Assembly: GCF_003097355.1 (NCBI RefSeq)
Contig: NZ_PYUI01000009.1
Coordinates: forward strand, 107,570 to 171,569
Direction: 5' to 3'
DNA: 64,000 bases
From: Arthrobacter sp. H-02-3
GTDB lineage: Bacteria; Actinomycetota; Actinomycetes; Actinomycetales; Micrococcaceae
Made by a program: the position numbers and the translations under genes. Positions 1-8,699 of the stretch are shown here, in pieces (position 1 is the stretch's first letter; each line of letters opens with the position of its first letter). Under the pieces are notes generated by a model. The model saw only the letters and a list, made by a program, of their open reading frames with translations, had not been told where the DNA came from and did no database searches.

Positions 1-458
1 AGTTCGCTCAGGCGGAACGCGGCGGGCATCAGCACGGTGCCGTCCGCGGCCGGGATGGGATCGCCGTGCGGGTCCCGGGAAGGGTTCCCCAGTTTCGCCG
101 CCATCCGATCAATGAAGGTGTCGGAAACGGCATGCTCCAGGAGCTCGGCTTCGTCGTGGACCTCGTCCCAGCGGTACCCGAGTTCCTGGACGAGGAACGT
201 CTCGATCAGCCGGTGCCGCCGGACCATGGACAGGGCCAGCCGGACCCCGTCGCTGGTGAGGGTGACCGCGCTGTAAGGCTTGTGGTCTACGAGGCCTTGG
301 TCCTTGAGCTTGCGGACCATCTCCGACACCGAGGAATTGGCGACCCCCAGGCGCTGCGCCAGCTGGGTGGAGGTGATGGGCTTCTGCTGCCATTCGGTGA
401 ACGAGTAGATGACCTTGACGTAGTCCTCGATCGAGGAGGAGGGCGTACTGGTCTTCAC
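1..458 (-). CDS. mntR: MntR/DtxR-family metal-dependent repressor (partial)
   Basis: Translating the minus strand from a GTG at 458 gives a DtxR/MntR-type protein that runs off the left edge. It has an N-terminal winged helix (SIEDYVKVIYSF, then TSTQLAQRLGVANSSVSEM) followed by the metal-binding and dimerisation helices. H in RRHRLIETFL and E/H in DEAELLEHAV fall where this family binds Mn/Fe. The start lies 16 bases after the mntH stop, so the two genes form one transcript. Expected role: Mn(II)-loaded repressor of mntH and of its own operon. No long open frame on the plus strand here matches a family. The C-terminus is outside the window, so an added SH3-like domain cannot be judged. Confidence 0.88.
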   Translation of the reverse strand, partial: MKTSTPSSSIEDYVKVIYSFTEWQQKPITSTQLAQRLGVANSSVSEMVRKLKDQGLVDHKPYSAVTLTSDGVRLALSMVRRHRLIETFLVQELGYRWDEVHDEAELLEHAVSDTFIDRMAAKLGNPSRDPHGDPIPAADGTVLMPAAFRLSE

Positions 459-474
459 AAACCCAAGCCTACCG

Positions 475-1761
475 TCAGCCGCGGGCGGAGAACGTGAGCC
501 AGAGCAGGACCAGGTTGAGTGCCACGACGAGCACCACGCTGATGATGGCGGCGATCCGGAGGGCCAACCCGTCGGCAAACCTGCCCATCAGGGCCTTGTT
601 GCTGGTCAGGACCACCAGAGGGACCAGGACAAAGGGAATCCCGAAGCTGAGGACCACCTGGCTCAGGATGAGTGCCCACGTGGGATCGAACCCGACCGCC
701 AGCAGCACAACGGCCGGAATCAGGGTGACCACACGGCGGGCCATGACAGGAATCCGGATTTTGAGCAGGCCCTGCATGATGGTTCCGCCGGCATAGCAGC
801 CCACCGAGGTGGATGCCAGGCCCGATGCGAGGAGCCCGACCGCGAAGACCACGCCGACGACGGGGCCGAGGTTGGCCGAGATGGCGGCGTGCGCGCCTTG
901 GATGGTGTCCGTGCCGTCCTCGCCGCCGAGAGTGGAGGCAGCCAGGAGGAGCATCCCGATGTTGACGATGCCGGCGATGGCCAGCGCGGCCACGACGTCG
1001 AACCGGGTGGCCCGGACCAGGCGGGCGACAGCCGACGGCGGGACATGCTGGTGCTCGTCGGGCCGGTGCCGGTCCCGGGACAGGGCCGAGTGGACGTAGA
1101 TGGCGTGCGGCATGACGGTGGCGCCGAGCATGCTGGCAGCGAGCAGGACGGTGTCCGGGCCCTGGAAGCCTGGAATCAGCCCGGCCAGGGCGGCCCTCGG
1201 ATCGGGCGGGCTGATGATCAGCCCGGCCAGGAAGCCGATGGTGATGATGCCGAGCAGGAACATGATGATGAATTCGAAGGGCCGCTGCTTCTCCCGGGCC
1301 TGCACGGCGAGCAGGAGCATCGACACCGCGCCGACAATCACGGCGCCCAGGGGGAGGGGGAGGCCGAACAGCAGGTACAGCGCGATTGCGCCGCCCACCA
1401 CCTCAGCGAGGTCGGTGGCGGCGGCCACGATTTCGGCCTGCAGCCAGAAGGCGCGGCGCCAGAACGGCTTGAGCCGCTCGCCCAGGATCTCCGGCAGGCT
1501 CTTGCCGGTGACAACCCCGAGCTTGGCGGATTGGTACTGGACCAGGACGGCCATGATGTTGGCGACCACCAGGACCCACACCAGCAGGTAGCCGTACTTC
1601 GCGCCTGCGGTCAAGTTGGCGGCCACGTTTCCGGGGTCGACGTAGGCGATCGACGCCACGAACGCCGGGCCCAGTAGGCCGATCAGCGCCTTGTGGGCAC
1701 CCGGATGTTTATAGGTGCGGGCGCCCTGCGGCGGTTGTTCGTGTCCCTTTACGTCCAACAC
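475..1761 (-). CDS. mntH: Nramp-family Mn2+/H+ symporter MntH
   Basis: Integral-membrane metal importer of about 428 residues with roughly 11 hydrophobic segments. The Nramp signatures are present: DPGN at residues 42-45 (helix 1 metal site), TDLAEVVG near 116-123, and MPHAIYVHS from 217 (helix 6 metal site). It imports Mn2+ driven by protons. I chose the GTG at 1761 because GGGAGC sits five bases upstream. The frame stays open to a TTG at 1833, which would add 24 unhydrophobic residues with no good ribosome site. It is followed directly by mntR, and a DtxR-like dyad lies upstream, which points to Mn-dependent repression. Confidence 0.93.
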   Translation of the reverse strand: MLDVKGHEQPPQGARTYKHPGAHKALIGLLGPAFVASIAYVDPGNVAANLTAGAKYGYLLVWVLVVANIMAVLVQYQSAKLGVVTGKSLPEILGERLKPFWRRAFWLQAEIVAAATDLAEVVGGAIALYLLFGLPLPLGAVIVGAVSMLLLAVQAREKQRPFEFIIMFLLGIITIGFLAGLIISPPDPRAALAGLIPGFQGPDTVLLAASMLGATVMPHAIYVHSALSRDRHRPDEHQHVPPSAVARLVRATRFDVVAALAIAGIVNIGMLLLAASTLGGEDGTDTIQGAHAAISANLGPVVGVVFAVGLLASGLASTSVGCYAGGTIMQGLLKIRIPVMARRVVTLIPAVVLLAVGFDPTWALILSQVVLSFGIPFVLVPLVVLTSNKALMGRFADGLALRIAAIISVVLVVALNLVLLWLTFSARG

Positions 1762-1858
1762 TGACAGCTCCCGTGATTGGCGCGTCCTCGTTGACGCGGT
1801 GGCCGGCGCCGGCGGGAAAATGGCCGGCGTCAAAGTTTTGTCTGCCTACAAGAAATTA

Positions 1859-1872
1859 TTAGGCGTACCGAA
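1859..1872. promoter_or_regulatory. Candidate MntR/DtxR-type operator
   Basis: TTAGGCGTACCGAA is an imperfect palindrome of the form TTnGG-N4-CCnAA, resembling the half-sites of DtxR-family boxes. It sits in an AT-rich patch about 100 bases upstream of the mntH start, where a Mn-responsive repressor encoded in the same operon would act. Family assignment is inference. Confidence 0.45.
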
Positions 1873-1915
1873 ACAATAAGCCCCGATGGCCTTCCCCTGC
1901 AATCCGGCCCGGGGG

Positions 1916-2707
1916 TCAGGCCCGGATGGCACGCCACGTCTGCGTCAGGTAGGGCAGCCGGAGGATCTCGCCGGGGGCATGGCCCAGGTGCTCGTTCAGG
2001 TACCAGTCGAGGTTGGCCATGACCTTGGCCCGGGTGGCCTCCGACGCTGCGAGATAGTAGCTGCGGGACTTCGCCAGCTCCTTGATGTCCTCCGCGGTGA
2101 CAGAGTCTTCCCAGCGGGTCAGGTGGCTCTCCAACGCGGTGAACTCAGGGCCCACGGGTGGCCGGAAGTGCGGTTTGTGGACATCCCCGGCGTGCATGAT
2201 GCGGGACAGCCGGTGTACCCACGGCACAGCGGTGTCCAGCTGGTTCCAGACCAGGCCCAGGACGCCGTGCGGCCGGAGGATCCGGGCGATCTCGGTGCTG
2301 GCCAGGCGGGGATCGCACCAGTGCCAGGCCTGGGCGACGGTGACGAGATCAAAGGCTCCCGGCTCGAGGCCCGTGTGCTCCGCGGTACCCTCGACGGCCG
2401 TAACCTCCGGCAGGGCCCGGCGCAGCTGCTCGAGCATGTCGGCGGAGGGGTCCACCGCCACCGTGTGCAGTCCCCGTGCGGCCAGGAGGGCGGTGAACTT
2501 GCCGGTGCCGGCGCCAATGTCCGCGGCGTCCTTGGCCCCCGCAGGGATCAGCCAGTCGGCCGATTCCTGCGGATAGCCCGGGCGGACGCGGTCGTAGTGC
2601 TCTCCGCCGTCCTGGAAGCTCTGTCCGAGTTCCTGGCGGCGCTGACTGTGCAGCTTGGGCCCGGCATGCAGTTTGGGCCTGCCGTGCATTTTGGGCACGC
2701 TGTGCAA
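1916..2707 (-). CDS. Class I SAM-dependent methyltransferase
   Basis: 263 residues with a Methyltransf_11/25-type Rossmann core: motif I DIGAGTGKF near residues 63-71, an acidic motif II (VAVDPS), and FDLVTVAQAWHW, the signature often found in small-molecule methyltransferases. The substrate is unknown. The start is a TTG at 2707 with AAGGAG eight bases upstream. The first 20 residues are a low-complexity K/H-rich near-repeat (KMHGRPKLHAGPKLH) that looks like a late addition. It lies 128 bases downstream of the SAM-riboswitch-controlled PLP enzyme in the same direction and may share its transcript, which would put a SAM-consuming enzyme under SAM control. Confidence 0.82.
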   Translation of the reverse strand: MHSVPKMHGRPKLHAGPKLHSQRRQELGQSFQDGGEHYDRVRPGYPQESADWLIPAGAKDAADIGAGTGKFTALLAARGLHTVAVDPSADMLEQLRRALPEVTAVEGTAEHTGLEPGAFDLVTVAQAWHWCDPRLASTEIARILRPHGVLGLVWNQLDTAVPWVHRLSRIMHAGDVHKPHFRPPVGPEFTALESHLTRWEDSVTAEDIKELAKSRSYYLAASEATRAKVMANLDWYLNEHLGHAPGEILRLPYLTQTWRAIRA

Positions 2708-2835
2708 CGTGCGATCTCCTTCGGGGAAGGTCCTGCCGGTTCAGGTACCTTTCGAATTTACCGCACCGGCGCAGTGCCTGATCCCCAGCGCCTGGTCAGT
2801 AGTGCCCGGTCAGCAGTGCCCAGTCCAAGCAGTGC

Positions 2836-4281
2836 CTAGTCCAGGGTGCAGGGCGCGGCGCCGGCGGTGCCCGGCGTGTTCGGCGCCCAGTGCGGGTAGC
2901 TGCGGGTGTCATTGGCCGGCACCCAGCGGCCGGCATCCACCACGTAATCCCAGCCGAGCCCTGTTTGCCGCAGTTGCCGCAGGCCGGCCAGCAGGCGCTC
3001 GGCATCCTCCAGCCGGGAGCCCAGGCCAAAGCTGGCCCGCAGGGAGCCGGCGGGCAGGCCGAGCCGCTTGAGCAGCGGGTGGGCGCAGAAGCGGCCGTCG
3101 CGCAGGCCGATCCCGTGTTCGGCCGACAGGTAGGCGGCCACCAGCCCGGCGTCGTAGCCCTCCACGGAGAAGTTCACGACGCCGATGGTGCCGGCGCCCG
3201 GCTGACCGTCGGCAAGCGACGAGTCGGCAGACGACGAGTCGGCAGACGACGAGTCGGCGAAGATCTGGTGTACGGTCACGCCCTCGATGCGCTGGAGGCC
3301 TTCGACCAGGAAGGACCGGATGGCGTCCTCGTGGGCGTACCACTGTGCCGGGTCCAGCTCTGCGATCACTTGGGTGGCGCGGGCCAGCGCGGCCGCGCCC
3401 AGGACGTTCGGCGAGCCGCCCTCGTGCCGGGCCGGTCCGGTGGTCCAGCTGACGGAGTCGAGCCGGGCGTCGCGGACGGCGCCGCCGCCGGCCAGGTGCG
3501 GGGTGCCGGCGTCGAGCCAGTCCGTGCGCCCCACCAGCACGCCCGTGCCGAACGGGGCGTAGAGCTTGTGACCCGAGAAAGCGAGGTAGTCGACGTCGTC
3601 GGCGGCGATATCGATCCGCCGGTGCGGCGCCAGCTGCGCTGCGTCGACGACGATCCTGGCGCCGTACTCGTGCGCCAGCGCGGCGAGGGCGCGGATCGGC
3701 AGGATCTCGCCGGTGACATTGGAGGCGCCGGTAACGGCCAGCAGGCTCACACCGCCGCGTGCGAGCTCGTCCCGCAGGCGGTCGATGGTGGCCGCGAGGG
3801 TGGGCGCGGCCACGACGCTGCGGTGCGGGACGTTCTGCCAGGGCAGGAGGTTCGCGTGGTGTTCGATGTCGAGGTAGATGACCTCCCCGGCGGGCCGGCC
3901 GTCCTGCAACGGCAGGCACCCGGCCAGCAGGTTCAGGGAATCGGTGGTGTTGCGGGTGAAGATGACGGAATCGTCCGGCCGGCCGCCCACGAAGTCCCGC
4001 ACGATGTCCCGGGCGTTCTCGTAGACCGAGGTGCTGATCTGGGAGGCGTAGCCGGCGCCGCGGTGGACGCTGGCGTAGTACGGCAGGATTTCGTTCAGGT
4101 AGGCCGAGACAACGGACAGGGCCGGGGCGGAGGCGCCGTAATCGAGGTTGGCGTAGCGGGCGTGGCCGCCCTTGATCAGCGGGGACTGGATCTCGGCTCC
4201 CGTGACGGCGGCGAGTGGGCGTGCGGCGGCGGCAAACCGTGCGTCGACTTCGCGGGCGGCGGGGAAAATGGCAGTTGTCAT
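2836..4281 (-). CDS. Class V aminotransferase-fold, group II cysteine desulfurase-like enzyme
   Basis: 481-residue PLP enzyme of the SufS/CsdA type. Visible residues: EHHAN (140-144, His stacking on PLP), VVDAAQ (D213), SGHKLYAPFGTG with K239 as the Schiff-base lysine, and LRDGRFCAHPLL with C399 at the position of the persulfide cysteine (SufS: RTGHHCAQP). This favours sulfur mobilisation from cysteine, or lyase chemistry on a sulfur or selenium amino acid. It is not in a suf operon, so it is unlikely to be the housekeeping SufS. Residues 343-356 are an S/D-rich insert encoded by 15-bp tandem repeats. A SAM-IV riboswitch sits just upstream, with TGAGG before the ATG, so expression should fall when SAM is plentiful. 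Exact substrate unknown. Confidence 0.85.
   Translation of the reverse strand: MTTAIFPAAREVDARFAAAARPLAAVTGAEIQSPLIKGGHARYANLDYGASAPALSVVSAYLNEILPYYASVHRGAGYASQISTSVYENARDIVRDFVGGRPDDSVIFTRNTTDSLNLLAGCLPLQDGRPAGEVIYLDIEHHANLLPWQNVPHRSVVAAPTLAATIDRLRDELARGGVSLLAVTGASNVTGEILPIRALAALAHEYGARIVVDAAQLAPHRRIDIAADDVDYLAFSGHKLYAPFGTGVLVGRTDWLDAGTPHLAGGGAVRDARLDSVSWTTGPARHEGGSPNVLGAAALARATQVIAELDPAQWYAHEDAIRSFLVEGLQRIEGVTVHQIFADSSSADSSSADSSLADGQPGAGTIGVVNFSVEGYDAGLVAAYLSAEHGIGLRDGRFCAHPLLKRLGLPAGSLRASFGLGSRLEDAERLLAGLRQLRQTGLGWDYVVDAGRWVPANDTRSYPHWAPNTPGTAGAAPCTLD
3218..3259. repeat. 15-bp in-frame tandem repeat inside the desulfurase-like gene
   Basis: Nearly three copies of GACGAGTCGGCAGAC (3218-3232, 3233-3247, 3248-3259). 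The period is a multiple of three, so copy-number change would lengthen or shorten an SSADS loop without breaking the frame. Confidence 0.85.
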
Positions 4282-4313
4282 GGGACCTCACTCGAACAGG
4301 ACCCCACATCGTG

Positions 4314-4429
4314 GGAATCCGCGCTTGCCGGGTCCGTTCCGGACCGGCCAGGTCGTCACCCGGGGCACCCCACCGCGACTGGAGGGTTGCCGGCCAGCAA
4401 ACCGGGGTTTAGCGCTGGCACTCGTGACC
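4314..4429 (-). ncRNA. SAM-IV riboswitch
   Basis: The minus strand reads GGTCACGAGTGCCAGCG, then CTGGCCGGCAACCCTCC, then GCGGTGGGGTGCCCCGGGTG with closing ACGACC, and ends GGCAAGCGCGG. These blocks match, in order and spacing, the SAM-IV class known from Mycobacterium and Streptomyces: S-box-like binding core, pseudoknot and the extra 3' CAAGCGCGG element. P1 is formed by GGTCA near 4429 and the GACC following the core. The element lies 32 bases before the ATG of the desulfurase-like gene and overlaps no other gene. SAM binding is expected to turn expression off, probably by blocking translation, as no U-tracted terminator follows it. Confidence 0.93.
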
Positions 4430-4436
4430 TGCATCG

Positions 4437-4466
4437 AGCGTAGGACATCGGTGCAGCCGGGGAAAA
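4437..4466 (-). promoter_or_regulatory. Candidate promoter for the SAM-IV transcript
   Basis: On the minus strand TACGCT (4442-4437) lies seven bases before the first riboswitch base, and TTTTCC (4466-4461) lies 18 bases upstream of it. The -10 fits the actinobacterial TANNNT pattern; the -35 is weak. Confidence 0.4.
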
Positions 4467-4528
4467 GGCAGCCTCCGAATGTGAAGCGTTTTGTTACGTG
4501 CGCGCCGCAATGCGCATGTCGGCCGAAG

Positions 4529-4572
4529 AAACGACGGCGGCGGCCCCGGAATGGGGGCCGCCGCCGTCGTTT
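4529..4572 (-). terminator. Strong hairpin terminator after hisN
   Basis: A near-perfect inverted repeat with about 19-bp arms (AAACGACGGCGGCGGCCCC and its complement) around a five-base loop, 30 bases after the hisN stop. Only a short T-rich flank (TTCTTC) follows on the minus strand. It separates the hisN operon from the SAM-IV promoter. Confidence 0.8.
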
Positions 4573-4601
4573 GTTCGGTTGTTGAGAAAGGTCGGACGAT
4601 C

Positions 4602-5414
4602 CTAGAGGAGGTCGTCGAGTCCGGGGTTGAGCCGCTTGAGCACTTCCGAGTGGAGGATCGAGTTGGTGGCCAGGGCGTTGCCACCGAAGGGGCCGTCCTC
4701 GCCCTCGAGCGAGGTGAAGCGGCCGCCGGCTTCGGTGACGATCGGCACGAGGGCGGCCATGTCGTAGAGGTTCAGTTCGGGTTCGCAGGCGATATCCACC
4801 GCACCCTCGGCCACGAGGCAGTAGGACCAGAAATCACCATAGGCGCGGGTGCGCCACACTTCCTCGGTGAGGCCCAGGAACTCGTCCAGGTTTCCGCGTT
4901 CCTTCCAGCCGCCGAGGCTGGAGTAGGACAGCGACGCGTCCTCAAGCTTGGAAACGTTGGACACCTTCAGCCGGGTGGCGGAGGCCAGGGAGCGGCCGGT
5001 GTAGGCGCCCGCGCCCTTGGCCGCCCACCAGCGCTTGCCCAGGGCCGGCGCGCTGACGACGCCGACCACCGGTTCGCCCTCGTCAACGAGGGCGATCAGG
5101 GTGGCCCAGACCGGGACGCCGCGGACGAAGTTCTTGGTGCCGTCGATCGGGTCAATGATCCAGCGCCGGGAGCCGTGGCCCGAGCTGCCGAATTCCTCGC
5201 CCAGGACCGCGTCGCGCGGCCGGGAGCGGGAGAGCTGGCCGCGGATGGCCTCTTCGGCGGATTTGTCGGCGTCGGTGACCGGGGTGAGGTCGGGCTTCGT
5301 CTCGATCCGAAGGTCCAGCGCCTTGAAGCGGCTCATGGTCTGGGAATCGACGGAATCTGCCAGGACATGGGCAAGGCGCAGGTCATCGTTGTAGCTCGAA
5401 TCGGTTTGGCTCAT
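4602..5414 (-). CDS. hisN: Histidinol-phosphatase (inositol monophosphatase family)
   Basis: 270 residues of the FIG/IMPase superfamily. Metal and phosphate motifs: TPVTDADK (44-51), LGEEFG (71-76), [10 protein letters not shown] (87-96) and [16 protein letters not shown] near the C-terminus. The close match to actinobacterial HisN suggests it removes phosphate from L-histidinol phosphate in histidine synthesis; a general inositol-1-phosphatase role is the alternative. It is the last gene of a minus-strand run DoxX-aroA-rsgA-hisN, 76 bases after rsgA, and is followed by a strong terminator. The ATG at 5414 has only a weak GGAA upstream. Confidence 0.85.
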   Translation of the reverse strand: MSQTDSSYNDDLRLAHVLADSVDSQTMSRFKALDLRIETKPDLTPVTDADKSAEEAIRGQLSRSRPRDAVLGEEFGSSGHGSRRWIIDPIDGTKNFVRGVPVWATLIALVDEGEPVVGVVSAPALGKRWWAAKGAGAYTGRSLASATRLKVSNVSKLEDASLSYSSLGGWKERGNLDEFLGLTEEVWRTRAYGDFWSYCLVAEGAVDIACEPELNLYDMAALVPIVTEAGGRFTSLEGEDGPFGGNALATNSILHSEVLKRLNPGLDDLL

Positions 5415-5490
5415 GGTTCCAAACTACCGTCTAAGCGGGCGGGCCGCCGGGAGGCCGCGGTGCTGCGCCGCGGGCCGGTGAGGGGCCGGA

Positions 5491-6606
5491 TTAGGACACA
5501 GTGCCGAGTTCCTTGGTGTCCTGCGCTTCCATCCGCGGGTCTGTGCCCAGCAGCCGGCGCAGGGAGGCCAGCCGTGCCGGCCCGGAGGGACCCGCATGCC
5601 CGGCCGCAACCCATGCATCGACGCCGCAGTTGACGGCGGTGGAGTCGTGCTTGCAGCCGCGTTCGCAATCGTCCGTGCCCGGTTCCAGGTCCGGGAAGGA
5701 CCTCAGGATCCGGTCCGGATCCACGTGGGCCAGCCCGAAGGACCGGATGCCGGGGGTGTCGATGATCCAGCTGCCGGCCGGGGCATCGTTGACTTTGAGC
5801 GCCAGCGCGGAGGAAGACGTATGGCGGCCGCGGCCGGTCACCGCGTTGACGCCTCCGGTGGCACGTTCGGCCCCGGTCAGTGCGTTGACCATGGTGGATT
5901 TGCCGACGCCGGAATGGCCCAGCATGACGGTGACCTTGCCGTCGAGGTAGCCGCGGAGCTGGGAGACGGCGTCCTTGTCGAGCCGGGCCGAAAGGCCGTC
6001 GTCGGAGCGGGCGTCGATGCCTGATGCGGCGGAGTCCGCCGTCTTGGAGATGATGACGGGGAAGTCGAGGTGCGTGTAATTGGACAACAGCTCGGCGGGA
6101 TCCTTGACGTCGGCCTTGGTGACGAGCAGGAGCGGCTCAATGCCGGCGTCGTACGCGGCCACGAGCGCGCGGTCGATGAAACCGGTCCGGGGCTCGGGAT
6201 TGGCCGCCGCCACCACCACCACGAGCTGGTCGGCGTTGGCCACAACGGCCCGTTCGATCGGGTCCGTGTCATCGGCACTGCGGCGCAGCAGCGTCTTGCG
6301 GTCCAGGATCTTCACCAGCCGGGCGAGGGTGTCAGGTTCACCGGTAACGTCCCCGACGAGGGAAACGAAGTCGCCGGCCACCACGGGATTGCGGCGCAGT
6401 TCCCGGGCCCGCGCCGCGATGATCTTGCGTTCCCCGGGGGTGCCTTCGCCGACGACGGCGGTGTAGCGGCCGCGGTCAACGGTGATGATGCGGCCCGTGA
6501 CGGCGTCGTCGTAGCTGGGCCGGTCCTTGGTGCGGGGCCGGGAGCCCTTCTTGTTCGGACGGATCCGGACATCGGACTCGTCCCAGGAATCAGTGCTGCG
6601 TGCCAC
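5491..6606 (-). CDS. rsgA: Ribosome small-subunit-dependent GTPase A
   Basis: 371-residue circularly permuted GTPase that helps late 30S maturation and tests the decoding centre. Order seen: N-terminal OB fold (about 36-105), G4 TKAD (163-166), G1 GHSGVGKST (230-238), G3 DTPG (283-286), then a zinc knuckle with C314, C318, H320 and C327. The permuted G4-G1-G3 order is diagnostic. I start at the GTG at 6606, which overlaps the aroA stop by 17 bases and implies translational coupling. The frame is open further upstream only because it lies antiparallel-free inside aroA; that extension is R/S/P-rich and not part of the family. Confidence 0.93.
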   Translation of the reverse strand: MARSTDSWDESDVRIRPNKKGSRPRTKDRPSYDDAVTGRIITVDRGRYTAVVGEGTPGERKIIAARARELRRNPVVAGDFVSLVGDVTGEPDTLARLVKILDRKTLLRRSADDTDPIERAVVANADQLVVVVAAANPEPRTGFIDRALVAAYDAGIEPLLLVTKADVKDPAELLSNYTHLDFPVIISKTADSAASGIDARSDDGLSARLDKDAVSQLRGYLDGKVTVMLGHSGVGKSTMVNALTGAERATGGVNAVTGRGRHTSSSALALKVNDAPAGSWIIDTPGIRSFGLAHVDPDRILRSFPDLEPGTDDCERGCKHDSTAVNCGVDAWVAAGHAGPSGPARLASLRRLLGTDPRMEAQDTKELGTVS

Positions 6607-8008
6607 CGGCGCCGTCCTCGTCTGCGGTGGGTCCCTGCGCCAGCATGGCTTCCCAGAGCCGTGGGAAGTCGGGCATCGTCTTGGCCGTGGTCGCGATGTC
6701 CTCGACCTCGACGCCTGGCACGGCCAGGCCGAGGATGGCGCCGGCCGTGGCCATCCGGTGGTCCGCGTAGCTGTGCACGACGCCGCCGTGCAGCTTGGCG
6801 GGCCGGATGATGAGCCCATCCGTTGTTTCCTCGGCATCGCCCCCGAGGCGGCTGATCTCGGCGACGAGGGCGGCGAGCCGGTCTGTTTCGTGACCGCGGA
6901 GGTGCGCGATGCCGCTCAGCCGGGAGGGGCCGGTGGCGAGGGCGCAGAGCGCGGCGACGGTGGGGGCGAGTTCGCTGGTTTCGTCGAAGTCGCCGCCCTT
7001 GATTTCGCGTCCGCCGGTGACGGTCAGGGTGCCGGCGTCGAGCGTCACGGTCGCGCCCATGGCGGCCAGGATGCCGCGCCAGAGGTCACCGACCTGCGTG
7101 GTCCCGGCGGGCCAGTTGGGGATCCGCACGGTGCCGCCGGTGGCGAGGGCCGCCGCGAGGAACGGGCCGGCGTTGGAGAGGTCCTGCTCGATCCGCTGGT
7201 CGAACGCGCGGATCGGGCCGGGGGAGACCACCCAGTGGTTCGGTATCGAGTCATCGACCGTGACGCCCACTCCGCGCAGCACGGCCACCGTCATGTTGAT
7301 GTGGTCCAGGCTCGGCACGGGCCTGCCTGCATCTTCCCTGCTTTGGTGTTCCAGGTGGAGCCCCTCGGTGAAGCGGGCGCCAGCCAGCAGCAAGGCGGAG
7401 ACGAACTGGGACGATGCACTGGCGTCGATGACGAGGTGGCCGCCGCGCACTTCACCCGTGCCGTGCACGGTGAAGGGCAGCGACGACGCCGGACCGCCGT
7501 CGGGCGCGCTGACCGCCACGCCTAAGCCGGCCAGTGCCTCGATGATGGTGCCCATCGGCCGTTTGCGGGCGTGCGGGTCTCCGTCGAAATGTGACTCTCC
7601 GCGGCGCAGCGCGGCCACCGGCGGCACAAAGCGCATGACCGTGCCGGCCAGGCCGCAGTCGATCGCCGTGTCCGCCGCGGCGGCGTCCAGGCTGATCGGG
7701 ATGATTTCCAGGTCGGGGCCGAAGGCGCCGTCGCCGGGAACTTCCGTCACGGTGGCCCCCAGTTGCCGCAGGGCCGCAATCATCAGCGCCGAATCCCGGG
7801 AGTGCAGGGGCGCCCGCAGGCGGGACGGCCCGTCCGCGAGGGCCGCGAGCACGAGGTACCGGTTGGTCAGGGACTTGGAACCGGGAACGGTGACGGTAGC
7901 GTCGACCGGCCGTGCCGCGAACGGCGCGGGCCAGGGCGGAGCGGCGTCGGCAGCATGGCGGCCGGCTGAGCGGGACGGGGTAGCTGCAGAGGGGGTGGTG
8001 CCAGTCAT
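6590..8008 (-). CDS. aroA: 3-phosphoshikimate 1-carboxyvinyltransferase (EPSP synthase)
   Basis: 472 residues; condenses shikimate 3-phosphate with PEP in the chorismate pathway. The PEP/S3P motif [10 protein letters not shown] is at 41-50, the second family signature appears as [18 protein letters not shown], and [16 protein letters not shown] lies near the C-terminus. Length is slightly above the usual 430 because of an A/P-rich 30-residue N-terminal extension. It starts seven bases after the DoxX-like gene and overlaps rsgA. AroA with RsgA close to a sigH-type gene is also seen in mycobacteria. Confidence 0.96.
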   Translation of the reverse strand: MTGTTPSAATPSRSAGRHAADAAPPWPAPFAARPVDATVTVPGSKSLTNRYLVLAALADGPSRLRAPLHSRDSALMIAALRQLGATVTEVPGDGAFGPDLEIIPISLDAAAADTAIDCGLAGTVMRFVPPVAALRRGESHFDGDPHARKRPMGTIIEALAGLGVAVSAPDGGPASSLPFTVHGTGEVRGGHLVIDASASSQFVSALLLAGARFTEGLHLEHQSREDAGRPVPSLDHINMTVAVLRGVGVTVDDSIPNHWVVSPGPIRAFDQRIEQDLSNAGPFLAAALATGGTVRIPNWPAGTTQVGDLWRGILAAMGATVTLDAGTLTVTGGREIKGGDFDETSELAPTVAALCALATGPSRLSGIAHLRGHETDRLAALVAEISRLGGDAEETTDGLIIRPAKLHGGVVHSYADHRMATAGAILGLAVPGVEVEDIATTAKTMPDFPRLWEAMLAQGPTADEDGAGGTQH

Positions 8009-8015
8009 TACCGTC

Positions 8016-8564
8016 TTAGGCTCCGGCCTTGTGGTCGACGGCCTTGCGGACCGCTTTGTCGGCCTTCTTCAGCCGCTTGTTGGTGGTCTTCTTGGCATCG
8101 GCCGCGAAGTGGCTCGCGTTCTTCTTCGCGTCCGCGGCGAAGGTGCCGGCGCGCCACGCCAGGCTGGGCTTGCCGGCGGTGTCGACGGCAGCGAGCAGCG
8201 CGCCGCCGGTCAGGGAAACGTTTTTCAGGAGCTGCTTGCGGCGGGCGTCGCGGGCTTCCTTGGAGGAGATGTCCGCGCTGCGCCATTCCACGTAGCTGTT
8301 GAGGGCCGAAATGACGGCCAAGACGGTGGCTGCCAGCCGGGCGGACTTGCCGAGGGCGAAGCAGACGCCGGCGCCGACCTGGGTTCCGCCAATCGCGCGC
8401 GCCAGGACCTTCTCATTGACCTGGAACGGCAGTGCGTCGGCGGTGCGCCGCAGCAGGGGAGACAGCTGAGCCGCAGTGTCATCCGCATTCTTGAGCTTGT
8501 GCACGCCGGCGAGGACGAAACTGGAGGCGAGCATGGGCCGGGCGAGAAAGCGGACAATCGACAT
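8016..8564 (-). CDS. DoxX-family membrane protein
   Basis: 182 residues beginning [24 protein letters not shown], typical of DoxX proteins, with about four hydrophobic segments through residue 130 and a lysine-rich C-terminal tail ([24 protein letters not shown]) that should be cytoplasmic. DoxX proteins are linked to redox and thiol homeostasis in actinobacteria, but no reaction is assigned here. It is divergent from the sigma-R-type gene, sharing a 135-bp intergenic region, and leads the aroA operon. Confidence 0.82.
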   Translation of the reverse strand: MSIVRFLARPMLASSFVLAGVHKLKNADDTAAQLSPLLRRTADALPFQVNEKVLARAIGGTQVGAGVCFALGKSARLAATVLAVISALNSYVEWRSADISSKEARDARRKQLLKNVSLTGGALLAAVDTAGKPSLAWRAGTFAADAKKNASHFAADAKKTTNKRLKKADKAVRKAVDHKAGA

Positions 8565-8633
8565 GAATTTCCTCCTGGATGGACGAACTGCGGATTCACT
8601 GCGGGAGAACCGGTTCTAGTCTTGCACTTTTGC

Positions 8634-8659
8634 GGAATATTTGCCTGCCGGACGTGGTT
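8634..8659 (+). promoter_or_regulatory. Sigma-R/SigH-type promoter (GGAAT-N18-GTT)
   Basis: GGAAT at 8634-8638 and GTT at 8657-8659, separated by exactly 18 bases, match the thiol-stress sigma-R/SigH consensus. The expected start of transcription, about 8665, is some 35 bases before the TTG of the sigma gene, implying positive autoregulation. Confidence 0.8.
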
Positions 8660-8699
8660 GTGAAAGGCAGGTTTAAGCACGGCTCAGGAAGGCGGAGAT

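Noticed and set aside
66..497. 143-codon plus-strand frame at the left edge
   Set aside because: Antisense to mntR, which shows clear DtxR-family motifs and is next to mntH.
1886..2839. 317-codon plus-strand frame
   Set aside because: Overlaps the methyltransferase gene on the opposite strand and lacks any domain; G/R/V-rich.
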